64,000 nucleotides of DNA, taken from positions 310,001 to 374,000 of the forward strand of contig NZ_JAYMGI010000002.1 of NCBI RefSeq assembly GCF_035825295.1, read 5' to 3'. Each line of letters starts with the position of its first letter. The stretch's first letter is position 1. A program made the translations under genes and the position numbers. The notes beneath the pieces were generated by a model. It was not told where the DNA came from. It saw nothing but the letters and a program-made list of their open reading frames with translations, and did not search any database. Positions 51,898 to 59,859 of this stretch are shown piece after piece. The stretch comes from Actinacidiphila sp. DG2A-62 (GTDB taxonomy: Bacteria; Actinomycetota; Actinomycetes; Streptomycetales; Streptomycetaceae).

Positions 51898-53553
51898 TCA
51901 GTGCTGGTGCCGGGCACGGAAGCCGCGGCGGCGGGTGCGGTGCGGGCGGCCGGAGCGCACGGGATCGGCGGCCAGCGTGAAGGTGACCGCGACGCACGCG
52001 CCGCCGAGCCCGCCGCGGGTGATCGCCACCGAGCCGCGGGTGGCGGCGGCGGCGCGGCGGGCGATGTCCAGACCGAGCCCGGTGGACGGTCCGGTGGCGT
52101 CGGCGCTGCGGCCGCGCGTCACGGCCGCCTCGGGGTCGGCGATGCCCGGCCCGGCGTCCTCCACCACGAGGGTGACCGCCTGCGCGCTGCGGTCCAGCCG
52201 GATCGCGAAGGCGGTGCCGGAGGCGGTGTGCCGGAAGACGTTGCCCGCCAACGCGTCGACGACCGCGATCAGTTCGTCCTCGGGCACGGCGACGGTGCTG
52301 GTCTCCGGCGTGACGTGCAGCTCGAACGGCCGGTTCTGCTGGCGGGCGAGCACGGCCCAGAAGGCGGCGCGCGCGGCGACCACGTCGGCGGCCACGCAGT
52401 GCCCCGAGTCGGCCACGGGACCCGAAGTCGGCGGCGGCGCCGAGGAGTCGGGGACTTCGGACGGCGCAGAAGAGGCGGCGCGCCAGTGCGACGGGCCCGG
52501 AGCAGAGGCGGCGGACACGGCGGAGGCGGCGGGGTTCGAGGAGCCGGACGCGTCGTCGGCCGCGGTGGCCCAGGCCGCGCCGGCGGCTCTGCGCGGCGCC
52601 GGCGCGGCGGACGTCGCGCCGGCCGGGCGCACGTCGAAGGGCGCGCGGGCGGTCTCGATGATCGCCTGCAACTCGGACTCCAGCGCGTCGATCGCGGCGG
52701 TCAGGCGACGCGGATCACCGGGGCCGCCGGGCACGCCCGGCATGTCCGGGGCTCCCGCGGGGCGTGCGGGGCCCGGCACGGCCGGCGCGCCCGCCGGTCC
52801 CGCGCTCCGCGCCTCGGTCTGCTCGGCGGCCAGCCGCAGCGCGGTCAGCGGGGTGCGCAGCCGGTGCGAGAGGTCAGCGACGAGTTCGCGCTCGGTGGCG
52901 AGCAGGACGACCATGCGCTCGGCCATCGCGTTGAACGCGGTGCCGGCCTCCCGCAGTTCGGGCGGGCCCATCGGTTCCACCCGGGTGCGCAAGTCGCCCG
53001 CGCCCAGCGCGTGCGCCGCGCCGGACAGCCGCCGCGAGGAGCGGACCACCCGGGCCGCGAGCCGGTCGGCGACGAACACCGAGCCGAGCACCAGTCCCAG
53101 CGCGAGCCCGGCCATCACCCACCAGGACCTGGCGACGCCGCGCGAGAGGTCGGCGGACGGCACGAACTCCTCGACCACCGCGACCCGTCCACCGCCGAGC
53201 ACGACCGGCTGGAGGTAGACCCAGCCGCCCGGCACGTCGCGGGCCAGCGACTCGCCGGCGCTCTGCGCGCGGCGCAGCAGCGAGGCGGGGGCGTGCGAGG
53301 CGCCGAGCAGGGTGCCGCCCGGCAGGTGCACGGCGAGCCGGTCGTCGGGGTCGACGCTGGCCGCGGCCGAGCGCAGGCTCGCGGCGTCGGTGGTGAGCGC
53401 GAGCACCGGCGCGAGCGCGGCGGCCCGCTGCTCGGCCGCGGTGACCGCCTGGGTCCGCGCCTCCGACCTGACCAGCAGGGACAGCGGTATGCAGAAGGAC
53501 AGGGCCACCATGGTGGTGACCGCGAGCGCGATGCCGGCCAGGGTCCTTCTCAA
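51898..53553 (-). CDS. Two-component sensor histidine kinase
   Basis: 551 residues. Membrane segment 1 (about 5-25), an extracytoplasmic sensor of about 110 residues, membrane segment 2 (WWVMAGLALGLVLGSVFV), a HAMP domain, the H-box LSHRLRTPLTALRL with phosphoacceptor H230, then the ATPase domain (N-box NVFRHT, D-box EDAGPGI, G-box TGLGLDIARRAA). Between H-box and ATPase there is an abnormal about 130-residue low-complexity Ala/Pro/Gly insertion, which is unusual because it separates DHp and CA domains. Start TTG 53553 overlaps the regulator stop by 4 bases (TTGA), implying translational coupling. The next ATG (53511) would cut membrane segment 1. Confidence 0.9.
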   Translation of the reverse strand: MRRTLAGIALAVTTMVALSFCIPLSLLVRSEARTQAVTAAEQRAAALAPVLALTTDAASLRSAAASVDPDDRLAVHLPGGTLLGASHAPASLLRRAQSAGESLARDVPGGWVYLQPVVLGGGRVAVVEEFVPSADLSRGVARSWWVMAGLALGLVLGSVFVADRLAARVVRSSRRLSGAAHALGAGDLRTRVEPMGPPELREAGTAFNAMAERMVVLLATERELVADLSHRLRTPLTALRLAAEQTEARSAGPAGAPAVPGPARPAGAPDMPGVPGGPGDPRRLTAAIDALESELQAIIETARAPFDVRPAGATSAAPAPRRAAGAAWATAADDASGSSNPAASAVSAASAPGPSHWRAASSAPSEVPDSSAPPPTSGPVADSGHCVAADVVAARAAFWAVLARQQNRPFELHVTPETSTVAVPEDELIAVVDALAGNVFRHTASGTAFAIRLDRSAQAVTLVVEDAGPGIADPEAAVTRGRSADATGPSTGLGLDIARRAAAATRGSVAITRGGLGGACVAVTFTLAADPVRSGRPHRTRRRGFRARHQH

Positions 53554-54311
53554 CGCGGCGCGACCAGTTTGAAGCCGACGCCGCGCACGGTGTGCAGGTA
53601 GCGCGGCCGGGCGGCGCGCTCGCCGAGCTTGCGGCGCAGCGCGGACAGGTGCACGTGCACGGTCTGGTCGTCGACGTAGGGCTCGCGCCACACCTCGGTG
53701 AGCAGCTCCTGCTTGGACACCACCGCGCCGGCCCGCTCGCACAGATACGCCAGCAGGTCGAACTCCCGCCGCGTCAGGTCCAGTTCGCGGCCGGCCAGGG
53801 CCGCTGTCCTGGCCTGGCGGTCGATGTCCAGCTCGCCGACCCGCAGCGGCGCGGCGTAGCCGCCGGGCGCGCGGGCCGCCGACTCCCCGCGCACCGGCCC
53901 GAGTCGGCCGACCGGTCGCGCGGCGCGCGGTGTGCGGTACGGCTCGGGGCCCTGGGTGCGCCGCAGCACCGCGGACAGCCGCGCCTGCAACTGCCCGCCG
54001 GAGAACGGCTTGACGAGGTAGTCGTCGGCGCCGGAGTCGAGCAGCCTGATGATCTCGCTCTCGTCGTCGCGGGCGGTCGCCACCAGCACCGGCACCTGGG
54101 AGATGCCGCGGATCATCCGCAGCGCGTCGCGTCCGTCGAGGTCGGGCAGTCCGAGGTCCAGCACCACGGCGTCGAACCGGACCTGGGTGACCTCGCGCAG
54201 CCCGCCGAAACCGTCCGCGGCGCTGCGCACGACGTGCCCGAACGCGGTCAGCGCCTCCAGCAGCGAGGAGCGGATGACCGGGTCGTCTTCTATCACCAGG
54301 ACGCTGGCCAT
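53550..54311 (-). CDS. OmpR family response regulator
   Basis: 253 residues. Receiver domain (1-120) with acidic pocket IEDDP, phosphoacceptor D52 in VVLDLGLPDLDG, conserved Thr/Ala VATARDD and Lys in YLVKPFSG. A Pro/Arg-rich linker of about 40 residues leads to the C-terminal winged HTH (about 160-250: LDLTRREFDLLAYLCERAGAVVSKQELLTEVW, VDDQTVHVHLSALRRKLG). Partner of the overlapping downstream histidine kinase. Start ATG 54311 (MASVLVIEDDP); the ribosome-binding site is weak. Confidence 0.92.
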   Translation of the reverse strand: MASVLVIEDDPVIRSSLLEALTAFGHVVRSAADGFGGLREVTQVRFDAVVLDLGLPDLDGRDALRMIRGISQVPVLVATARDDESEIIRLLDSGADDYLVKPFSGGQLQARLSAVLRRTQGPEPYRTPRAARPVGRLGPVRGESAARAPGGYAAPLRVGELDIDRQARTAALAGRELDLTRREFDLLAYLCERAGAVVSKQELLTEVWREPYVDDQTVHVHLSALRRKLGERAARPRYLHTVRGVGFKLVAPR

Positions 54312-54354
54312 GCGGCACACGGTAGCGGATCGACCGGGGCCGCCAGGTACGACC

Positions 54355-54933
54355 ATGATGGTCCCCGTGCCCCGGCTGCTGCGCTACTTCCTGGTCTGGC
54401 TGTCCTGCACGGCGATCACGGTGACCGCCGTGTTCCTGACCGTGCGGTTCGTGGTGCACTCCACCGCGCCGCTGCCGCCGACCGCGCACGGCATGCCGAC
54501 CGCGTACGCCGCGGCACCGACGATCGGCGCCGGCACGATGTCGCCCAGTCCGTCGCCCCGCGCGTCCGCGCGCACCACGCCGCCGCACCGACCGTCGCCG
54601 ACGCACACCCCGCCCAGCACCGCGCGCCCCACGCCGCCGCGCACGAGTTCCCCGACCCCGCCGCCCGCCGCGCCGGCCGGGCAGGGCTACGACTGCTCGG
54701 GCGGCGCGGGCGCGCACTCGGTGCAGGCCACCGGCGGCCAGGTGACCGTACGGTGGGGCGACCAGGCGGTGTGCCTGGTCTCGGCGGTGCCGGCGCAGGG
54801 GTTCACCACTAGGACCCGGCAGGACTCGGCGCGTTCGCTCGTCGTGACGTTCTCCGGCGCCCACCACCGGTCGCAGATCACGGCGACGCTCGATCCGCAG
54901 GCGAAGGCGGTGACCACGGAGGCGTCCTGGTGA
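54355..54933 (+). CDS. Membrane-anchored exported protein next to the two-component system
   Basis: 192 residues. An N-terminal membrane helix (about 12-32) is followed by a Pro/Thr/Ser/His linker (about 45-105) and a small extracellular domain (about 108-192) with two Cys (YDCSGG and AVCLVS) forming a probable disulfide. The start is one of two adjacent ATGs (54355 or 54358). It lies head to head with the response regulator gene with only 43 bp between them. Such a gene could be a regulated output or accessory sensor of the two-component system (inference). No known domain was recognised. Confidence 0.72.
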   Translation: MMVPVPRLLRYFLVWLSCTAITVTAVFLTVRFVVHSTAPLPPTAHGMPTAYAAAPTIGAGTMSPSPSPRASARTTPPHRPSPTHTPPSTARPTPPRTSSPTPPPAAPAGQGYDCSGGAGAHSVQATGGQVTVRWGDQAVCLVSAVPAQGFTTRTRQDSARSLVVTFSGAHHRSQITATLDPQAKAVTTEASW

Positions 54934-55258
54934 GGCGCGGCCGGATCGCCCCGGCCGGCGGCGCGAGGACCCGGCGCCGGTGACGCGGGGTGACGGTGTG
55001 ATCAGCCGTCAGGAGCCGAACCGTAGCGGCGGATAAGGCGCTTCTCAGCGGAGTCTTCAGCCGGCGGCTCGGGCGTACGGGCCGGGCCGGCCGCGCCCTA
55101 CGGTGGTGACCGTCCGAACGGCCGTCCGGTTACTGTCCCCGGCGTGCCACCCCCCACCGTGCGCCGTCCGCGGCCGTTCGGGCGCACGGGTCCGCGTGGT
55201 CTCCCCCGCGGCCCCGTGCCGTTTCCGGACGTCCCAGGCGCCCCCAGGAGAGAACTCG
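54934..55258. other. 325-bp intergenic region upstream of the CAP-domain gene
   Basis: No gene is supported. It contains the direct-repeat element at 55041-55062; the remaining sequence is GC-rich with short open frames only. Confidence 0.6.
55041..55062 (+). promoter_or_regulatory. Direct repeat resembling an OmpR-family binding site
   Basis: CTTCTCAGCGGAGTCTTCAGCC contains two TCxTC/TTCAGC-like half-sites (TTCTCAGC and TCTTCAGC) about one helical turn apart, the spacing used by OmpR-type regulators. It lies 197 bp before the CAP-domain gene and 110 bp after the exported protein gene, close to the two-component system. Confidence 0.4.
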
Positions 55259-56122
55259 ATGAGCTCGCACCGCAGTGTCCCGCCGCCGCGCAGCCACCGC
55301 GCACCGCGCAAGCCCCGGGTGCGGATAGCCGTCACCGGCGCCGCCGCGCTGGCCGTCGTGAGCGGCGGCACCGCGTTCGCCTGCATGGGCCACACCGATC
55401 ACCACCACGCGGAAGCCGCGGCGAGCGGTCACACCCACCTGGTGCCCGCGCAGTGGCTGTCGCAGACCGGGAGCCCGTGGACGCACGGCGGCCACGGGTC
55501 CCGGCCGACCGCCTCCCCCTCCGCCTCGGCGACGCCGACCGCGTCGGCGAGCACGCGCCCCACGCCGACCGCCGAGCCCACGGCGAGCAGGCCGACGCCG
55601 ACCGCCTCGCCGGCGGCGGCCCCCACGCACCGCCCGACGCCCACGCCGACCGCGACCGCCGCCCCCACCTCCTCCGCGCCGTCGTCCGGCGCCGACCTGG
55701 CGGTGCAGCGGGTCCTGGACCTGATCAACCAGGCACGCGCCCAGCAGGGCCTGCCCGCGCTGACGCTGCTCGACGGCCTGAATTCCAGCGCCGCGCAGCA
55801 CAACGCGGTGATGGCGAGCGGGTGCGGGCTGTCCCACCAGTGCCCGGGCGAACCGGCGTTCGGCGACCGGGAGTCGGCGAACGGCGTGCACTGGAGGTCC
55901 GCGGGCGAGAACATCGGTGTCGGCGGCCCGGTCGCCGACACCCCCGAGGCCATCGCGTCGATGGCCGTCCACCTCACGCAGGGCATGCTCGACGAGCAGC
56001 CGCCGGACGACGGGCACCGCCGCAACATCCTCAGCTCCGGCTACACGCGCATCGGCATCGCGGTCTTCCGCGACTCCTCCGGCTCGGTCTGGCTCACGCA
56101 GGACTTCGCGCAGTTGCAGTGA
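55259..56122 (+). CDS. Secreted CAP-domain (SCP/PR-1) protein
   Basis: 287 residues. A Sec signal segment (about 20-42, ending AFACMG), then a His-rich stretch HTDHHHAEAAASGHTH, a long Pro/Thr/Ala/Ser linker (about 80-145) and the CAP domain (about 148-287) with the signature residues AQHNAVMASGCGLSH, WRSAGENIGVG, GHRRNILSSGYTRIGIAVF and WLTQDFAQ. CAP proteins are extracellular; their bacterial role is poorly known (proposed wall-binding or stress function). AGGAGA lies 8 bases before the ATG. The His-rich patch could bind metal. Confidence 0.9.
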   Translation: MSSHRSVPPPRSHRAPRKPRVRIAVTGAAALAVVSGGTAFACMGHTDHHHAEAAASGHTHLVPAQWLSQTGSPWTHGGHGSRPTASPSASATPTASASTRPTPTAEPTASRPTPTASPAAAPTHRPTPTPTATAAPTSSAPSSGADLAVQRVLDLINQARAQQGLPALTLLDGLNSSAAQHNAVMASGCGLSHQCPGEPAFGDRESANGVHWRSAGENIGVGGPVADTPEAIASMAVHLTQGMLDEQPPDDGHRRNILSSGYTRIGIAVFRDSSGSVWLTQDFAQLQ

Positions 56123-56200
56123 GGCGGCCACGGCGAGGCGGCGCCGGCGCCGCGGGCGGCGGGCGTGCGTGCCGGCTCCGGGCCGGTGGCTGACGTGCCG

Positions 56201-56833
56201 TCAGAAGCCGAACCACGCGGGGCCGGTGGCCGCCTGGTGCCACAGGACGATCCACCACGCGACCAGCGCCAGGACGACGCCGGCGCCGGCGGCCCGCGAG
56301 GGGCGCCGGCACCGGCGCAGCCGGCCGATCGCGAGGCCCAGCAGGCAGCCGCCCAGCGGTACGGCGGCCATCGACCACGAGAGCCGCGCGAGGTCCGCGG
56401 CCCCGCCGGCGCCGCGGCGCGCGCTGTCCAGGGTCAGCCACCAGCCGGCCGCCAGCGGCGCGTAGAGCAGCGCGGCGGCGGGCCAGAGGGGGACGAGCCC
56501 GCCGTCGTCGTCGCGGTTATCGCGGTGGTCGCGGTCGCTGCGGGGGCCGCGGCGCTCGGCGCGGGAGCGCCGCACGCGGAGGGAGGCGTCGCAGTCCCGG
56601 GCGTCGCGGGGGCGGGTGTCGCGGTGCCGGGCGTCGCGGTCTCGGGGGCGGGCCTCGTGGTCCCGTTCGTGGTCCCGGGCCTCGCGGGGGCGGCTCTCGG
56701 CGCGGCGGTCGTCGCCGGACCGGCGGCGGACCGTCCCCTGGTGGGCGGGGGACGCGGCGCCTGGTCCGTGCCTCTCGGTGTCGCTCGGGAATCGGCCATG
56801 CGGTCCACGGTGCGCGACGGCGCGCGCGGGCAC
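56201..56833 (-). CDS. Small integral membrane protein with long charged N-terminal region (start uncertain)
   Basis: The C-terminal about 100 residues clearly code for a membrane protein: LVPLWPAAALLYAPLAAGWW, LSWSMAAVPLGGCLLGLAIG and GAGVVLALVAWWIVLWH, with short basic loops between. Upstream the same frame continues as Arg/Asp/His-rich repeats (RDARHRDTRPRDARD). No ATG occurs in frame near there, and GTG at 56833 or 56575 could be the start; neither has a good ribosome-binding site. A competing frame begins MADSRATPRGTDQAP at 56799, so a frameshift is also conceivable. Function unknown. Confidence 0.5.
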   Translation of the reverse strand: MPARAVAHRGPHGRFPSDTERHGPGAASPAHQGTVRRRSGDDRRAESRPREARDHERDHEARPRDRDARHRDTRPRDARDCDASLRVRRSRAERRGPRSDRDHRDNRDDDGGLVPLWPAAALLYAPLAAGWWLTLDSARRGAGGAADLARLSWSMAAVPLGGCLLGLAIGRLRRCRRPSRAAGAGVVLALVAWWIVLWHQAATGPAWFGF

Positions 56834-57079
56834 ATCCGTACGGATACTCAGATCGCGCACAGCCGGACGTACGGCGGCAGTTCGGGCCGCACCCGGTCCG
56901 CCGCACGCCCCGGATGGCAGTACCCTCTTGATCCTCACAGCCCTCCCCCGGGGGCCGCGGGGGCTGCCGCGACGCCCCGGCGGAATGGGGCGGGCTCCCG
57001 CGACCCGATCACGCTCTCGGGCCCGCGGCCATATGACCGACGGCCTCTGTACCAGGGGCAGCGCGCGAGGGGCGAACAC

Positions 57080-58561
57080 GTGGACGACCACGACGGCACG
57101 CACATACCGACCACCACGGACCCCGCGGCTCCCGCGCAGGGAACCCCGGACGCCGGCCCGCGGGGCGCGGCGGCGCAGGGGCAGGAGCAGGCGCAGGGGC
57201 AGGAGCAGGCGCAGGGGCAGGCTGAGACCGCGGCGGACGCCGGGGCGGCTCCGCGCGAGGGCGTCGCCAGGAAGACGGCGGGCGCCGCGCGGAAGCGAGC
57301 GGCTTCCGGAGCCGTGGCGCAGGGGGTTCGAGCCGCCGGCGCCCCGACGGGCGCCGCGAAGGCCGATGCCGCGAGCGTCGAAGAGCCGGCCGCGCCGAAC
57401 CGGGCGCAGGCCGCCGCGCCGCGCAAGCGCGCGACGGCCAAGCGGACCACAGGTGTCACGGAGAAGGCGGCCGGCGCGCCCGCTCAGCGCGCCGCGACCA
57501 CGCGGACCCCGGCTGCGGCGGCCCCGGGCGGGGACGCCCCCGCCGCGCCCCAGGGCGAGGACAGCGCGGAGGCCGCAGCGGACCAGCCGCGGAAGCAGGC
57601 CGCGGCCAAGCGCACGGCCACCGGCGCCACGGCGAAGAAGACCGCGGCCAAACGCGCACCGAGCGCCACGACCCCCACCAGGACGGCGAAGACCGCGTCG
57701 AGGACAGCCGCCGCCAAGCCGACCAAGTCGACGCCGACCGCCCAGACGGACGACGCGACCCAGACCACCGAGACCACCACTGCCGGCAGCCCCGACCCGG
57801 TCGGGAAGACCCCGCGGACCAGCAAGCCCGCAGCCGCCGCGGGCGCCACCCCAGCGGAGAACGCGACACACCCCGCCGACCCCGCAGCTCGAGCGGACGA
57901 CGCGACCCAGACCACCGAGACCACCACTACCGAAAGCGCCCGCCGAGCCGGGAAGACCCCGCGGACCACCAAGCCCGCAGCCACCGCGAGCGCGGGCACC
58001 TCCGCGAACGCGGCGCGGGCCGCCCGCGGTGCCGAGACCGCCGCCGCCGGGAAAGCCACCCCGGCGGAGAAGACGGCGCAGACCGCACAAGCCGCAGACG
58101 CCGCGCAGGTGGGCGACGCGGCGCAGACCGCGCAGGTCGCCGAAGCCACTGCGGCCGACCGCGCCGGCAAGGGCGCGCCGGGCGGAACGGGGGCTCGGGG
58201 GGTGGGGCGCGCCGGCGGGGGCAAGGCCGGGAAGAAGGCCGCTCAGCCCGCGCAGGCCAAGCGCGCCGCGGCCGGGGGTGCGGCCAAGCGGTCGTCGCGG
58301 GCGCCTCAAGCCGCGGAGGGCGCTGCGGCGGCGGCCGTCGCGGGCGCCGAAGCGGCCGGCGTCGCGAACGCCCCCGCCACGCCGGCCCGGCCGTCGCCGC
58401 GGACACCGCCACGCCGCCTGCGACCACTGCCGCACCCGCGGCCCCCGCAGCCCCCGCGAGCGGCGGAGATCCGCGCGGGGGAAGCCCCGTCGTGCCCGTA
58501 TCGCCGGCGCCCGGCGGGGAGGGCGGAGCGCGGTTCGGGCGGCGTACGAAAATCGTGGTGA
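57080..58561 (+). CDS. Ala/Lys/Thr-rich histone-tail-like protein (N-terminal part; probably frameshifted into the next feature)
   Basis: Starts at GTG with GAGGGG upstream. As read it is 493 residues of low complexity: QEQAQGQ repeats, then many AxKRTA, KKTAAKRAP and TTETTT-type segments like the Lys/Ala tails of actinobacterial histone-like proteins and FtsK/DUF3618-type linkers. Two copies of DDATQTTETTT are followed by GKTPRT. No globular domain is visible. Near 58376 the composition changes to Arg/Pro (RPSPRTPPRRLRPLPHP), which looks like the wrong frame. In the alternative frame the sequence runs smoothly as AGPAVAADTATPPATTAAPAAP into the membrane protein of the next feature. A single missing base near 58371-58380 would unite them. 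Confidence 0.5.
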   Translation: MDDHDGTHIPTTTDPAAPAQGTPDAGPRGAAAQGQEQAQGQEQAQGQAETAADAGAAPREGVARKTAGAARKRAASGAVAQGVRAAGAPTGAAKADAASVEEPAAPNRAQAAAPRKRATAKRTTGVTEKAAGAPAQRAATTRTPAAAAPGGDAPAAPQGEDSAEAAADQPRKQAAAKRTATGATAKKTAAKRAPSATTPTRTAKTASRTAAAKPTKSTPTAQTDDATQTTETTTAGSPDPVGKTPRTSKPAAAAGATPAENATHPADPAARADDATQTTETTTTESARRAGKTPRTTKPAATASAGTSANAARAARGAETAAAGKATPAEKTAQTAQAADAAQVGDAAQTAQVAEATAADRAGKGAPGGTGARGVGRAGGGKAGKKAAQPAQAKRAAAGGAAKRSSRAPQAAEGAAAAAVAGAEAAGVANAPATPARPSPRTPPRRLRPLPHPRPPQPPRAAEIRAGEAPSCPYRRRPAGRAERGSGGVRKSW

Positions 58562-59241
58562 TCGCCGCCGCGGCCGTGGTCGTCGCCGTGGTCGTCGCGG
58601 TCACCGCCGTGGCCTCGGGGAACGACAAGAGCAGCGCCGCGGCGAGCACCGGCGGTCCGACGACGTCCGCCGCCGCGTCGCCGAGCGCCGCGCCGGTCTC
58701 CACCGCGCCCGCGAGCGGCGCCCCGAGCGCGTCGCCCACGGGGACGCCGACGCCGACCGGCAGCCCCACGGTCACCGCGTCGCGGACGCCGACCGCGTCG
58801 CCCACGCCCAGCGGCGGCGGCCGGAGCAGCGCCTCGCCGAACCCGACCGCCTCGCCGTCCGCGTCCGCGAGCGCGAGCGCCACCGCGTCGGCGCCGCCCG
58901 GAGCGGCCTCGCCGCGCGTCGAGTCGGTCGCGGTGACCGGCTTCAGCTGCTCGGCGGGGCCGAAGCGGACCGCCACCGCGACCGTGCTGGTGCGGTACGA
59001 CGGGACCGCCGCCGGCACCCTCCACCTGAGCTGGTGGCGCAGCGCCACCAGGTCGCCGCAGGGCTCGGTCGCGGTGAACGGCCCGCAGACCGCGCGGTTC
59101 CCCAAGGGCGCGCAGAGCTACACGTTCACCGACAAGCTGACGTTCACCCCGAACAGCGCGCGCCCGTACATCGGCCTGACCGTCTCCACCTCGCCCGCGG
59201 CCGCGGCCGGCTCGGGCTCCTTCGGCGTCGGCTGCGGCTGA
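58492..59241 (+). CDS. Single-pass membrane protein with extracellular beta domain (C-terminal part of the KAT-rich protein, or separate gene)
   Basis: From GTG 58492 it is 249 residues: a short basic stretch GARFGRRTK, a transmembrane helix IVVIAAAAVVVAVVVAV, a long Ser/Pro/Thr linker and a C-terminal about 100-residue domain with two Cys (FSCSAG and GVGCG) and Ig-like strands (TATVLVRYDGTAAGTLHLSWW). The frame stays open upstream through an Ala/Pro linker, supporting the view that it is the outer half of one long protein with the Lys/Ala-rich part inside the cell. A terminator hairpin follows the stop. Function unknown. Confidence 0.65.
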   Translation: MPVSPAPGGEGGARFGRRTKIVVIAAAAVVVAVVVAVTAVASGNDKSSAAASTGGPTTSAAASPSAAPVSTAPASGAPSASPTGTPTPTGSPTVTASRTPTASPTPSGGGRSSASPNPTASPSASASASATASAPPGAASPRVESVAVTGFSCSAGPKRTATATVLVRYDGTAAGTLHLSWWRSATRSPQGSVAVNGPQTARFPKGAQSYTFTDKLTFTPNSARPYIGLTVSTSPAAAAGSGSFGVGCG

Positions 59242-59264
59242 CGTCGGAGCGCCGCGCACGCGGT

Positions 59265-59296
59265 GGCGCCCCTGCCGTGAGCAGGGCAGGGGCGCC
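59265..59296 (+). terminator. Stem-loop after the KAT-rich/membrane protein gene
   Basis: Perfect 12-bp arms GGCGCCCCTGCC and GGCAGGGGCGCC with an 8-base loop start 24 bp after the stop at 59241. Confidence 0.75.
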
Positions 59297-59432
59297 GCCG
59301 TGCGGGGCGTGCGGCCCGCGGGCGGAAAAAATCCTCCGTTCCGTCCGCGCCGCGTGTCGATCCCCGGCTGTCCCGTTCGACCTGGGGGTGAGAAGGTCGA
59401 GAAGCGACCGGCACGGCTTGAGGAGAACGACC

Positions 59433-59852
59433 ATGTCGAAGTACATGCTGATCCTGCGGGGCTCGGACGAGGCGTACGCGAAGATGGCGGAGACGCCCTT
59501 CGAGGAGATGCTGGAGACGATGGGCCGGTTCAACGACGAGTTGATCCGGGCCGGCGTGCTCGTCGCGGCCGAGGGGCTGGACGACGCGTCCAAGGGCGCG
59601 GTGGTCGACTTCAGCGGCGAGGAGCCGGTGGTCACCGACGGCCCGTACGGCGAGACGAAGGAGCTCTTCGGCGGCTTCTACCTGATCGACGTCGCCTCGC
59701 AGGAGGAGGCCGTCGAGTGGGCCAGGCGCATCCCGGCGATGACCGGGTCGAAGTGCGAGGTCCGCCGGGTGCCGAGCATCGACGAGTTCCCGCAGGACAA
59801 CGAGTGGATCATCAGGGAACGCGCCTGGCGCGAGCGGACCGGCCAGCTCTGA
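59433..59852 (+). CDS. YciI/DGPF-domain protein
   Basis: 139 residues, a ferredoxin-like YciI fold carrying the signature DGPYGETKELFGGFYLIDV. GAGGAG lies 7 bases before the ATG. It is directly followed (7 bp) by an ECF sigma factor gene of the type that is almost always paired with DGPF proteins (ECF42), so the two are cotranscribed. In such pairs the DGPF protein is thought to be a target or partner of the sigma factor; its reaction is unknown. Confidence 0.93.
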   Translation: MSKYMLILRGSDEAYAKMAETPFEEMLETMGRFNDELIRAGVLVAAEGLDDASKGAVVDFSGEEPVVTDGPYGETKELFGGFYLIDVASQEEAVEWARRIPAMTGSKCEVRRVPSIDEFPQDNEWIIRERAWRERTGQL

Positions 59853-59859
59853 CCCGCAG

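Noticed and set aside
56201..58435. Minus-strand frame of 744 codons joined to the small membrane protein
   Set aside because: Only the C-terminal about 100 codons look like protein; the remainder is the mirror of the Lys/Ala-rich gene on the plus strand.
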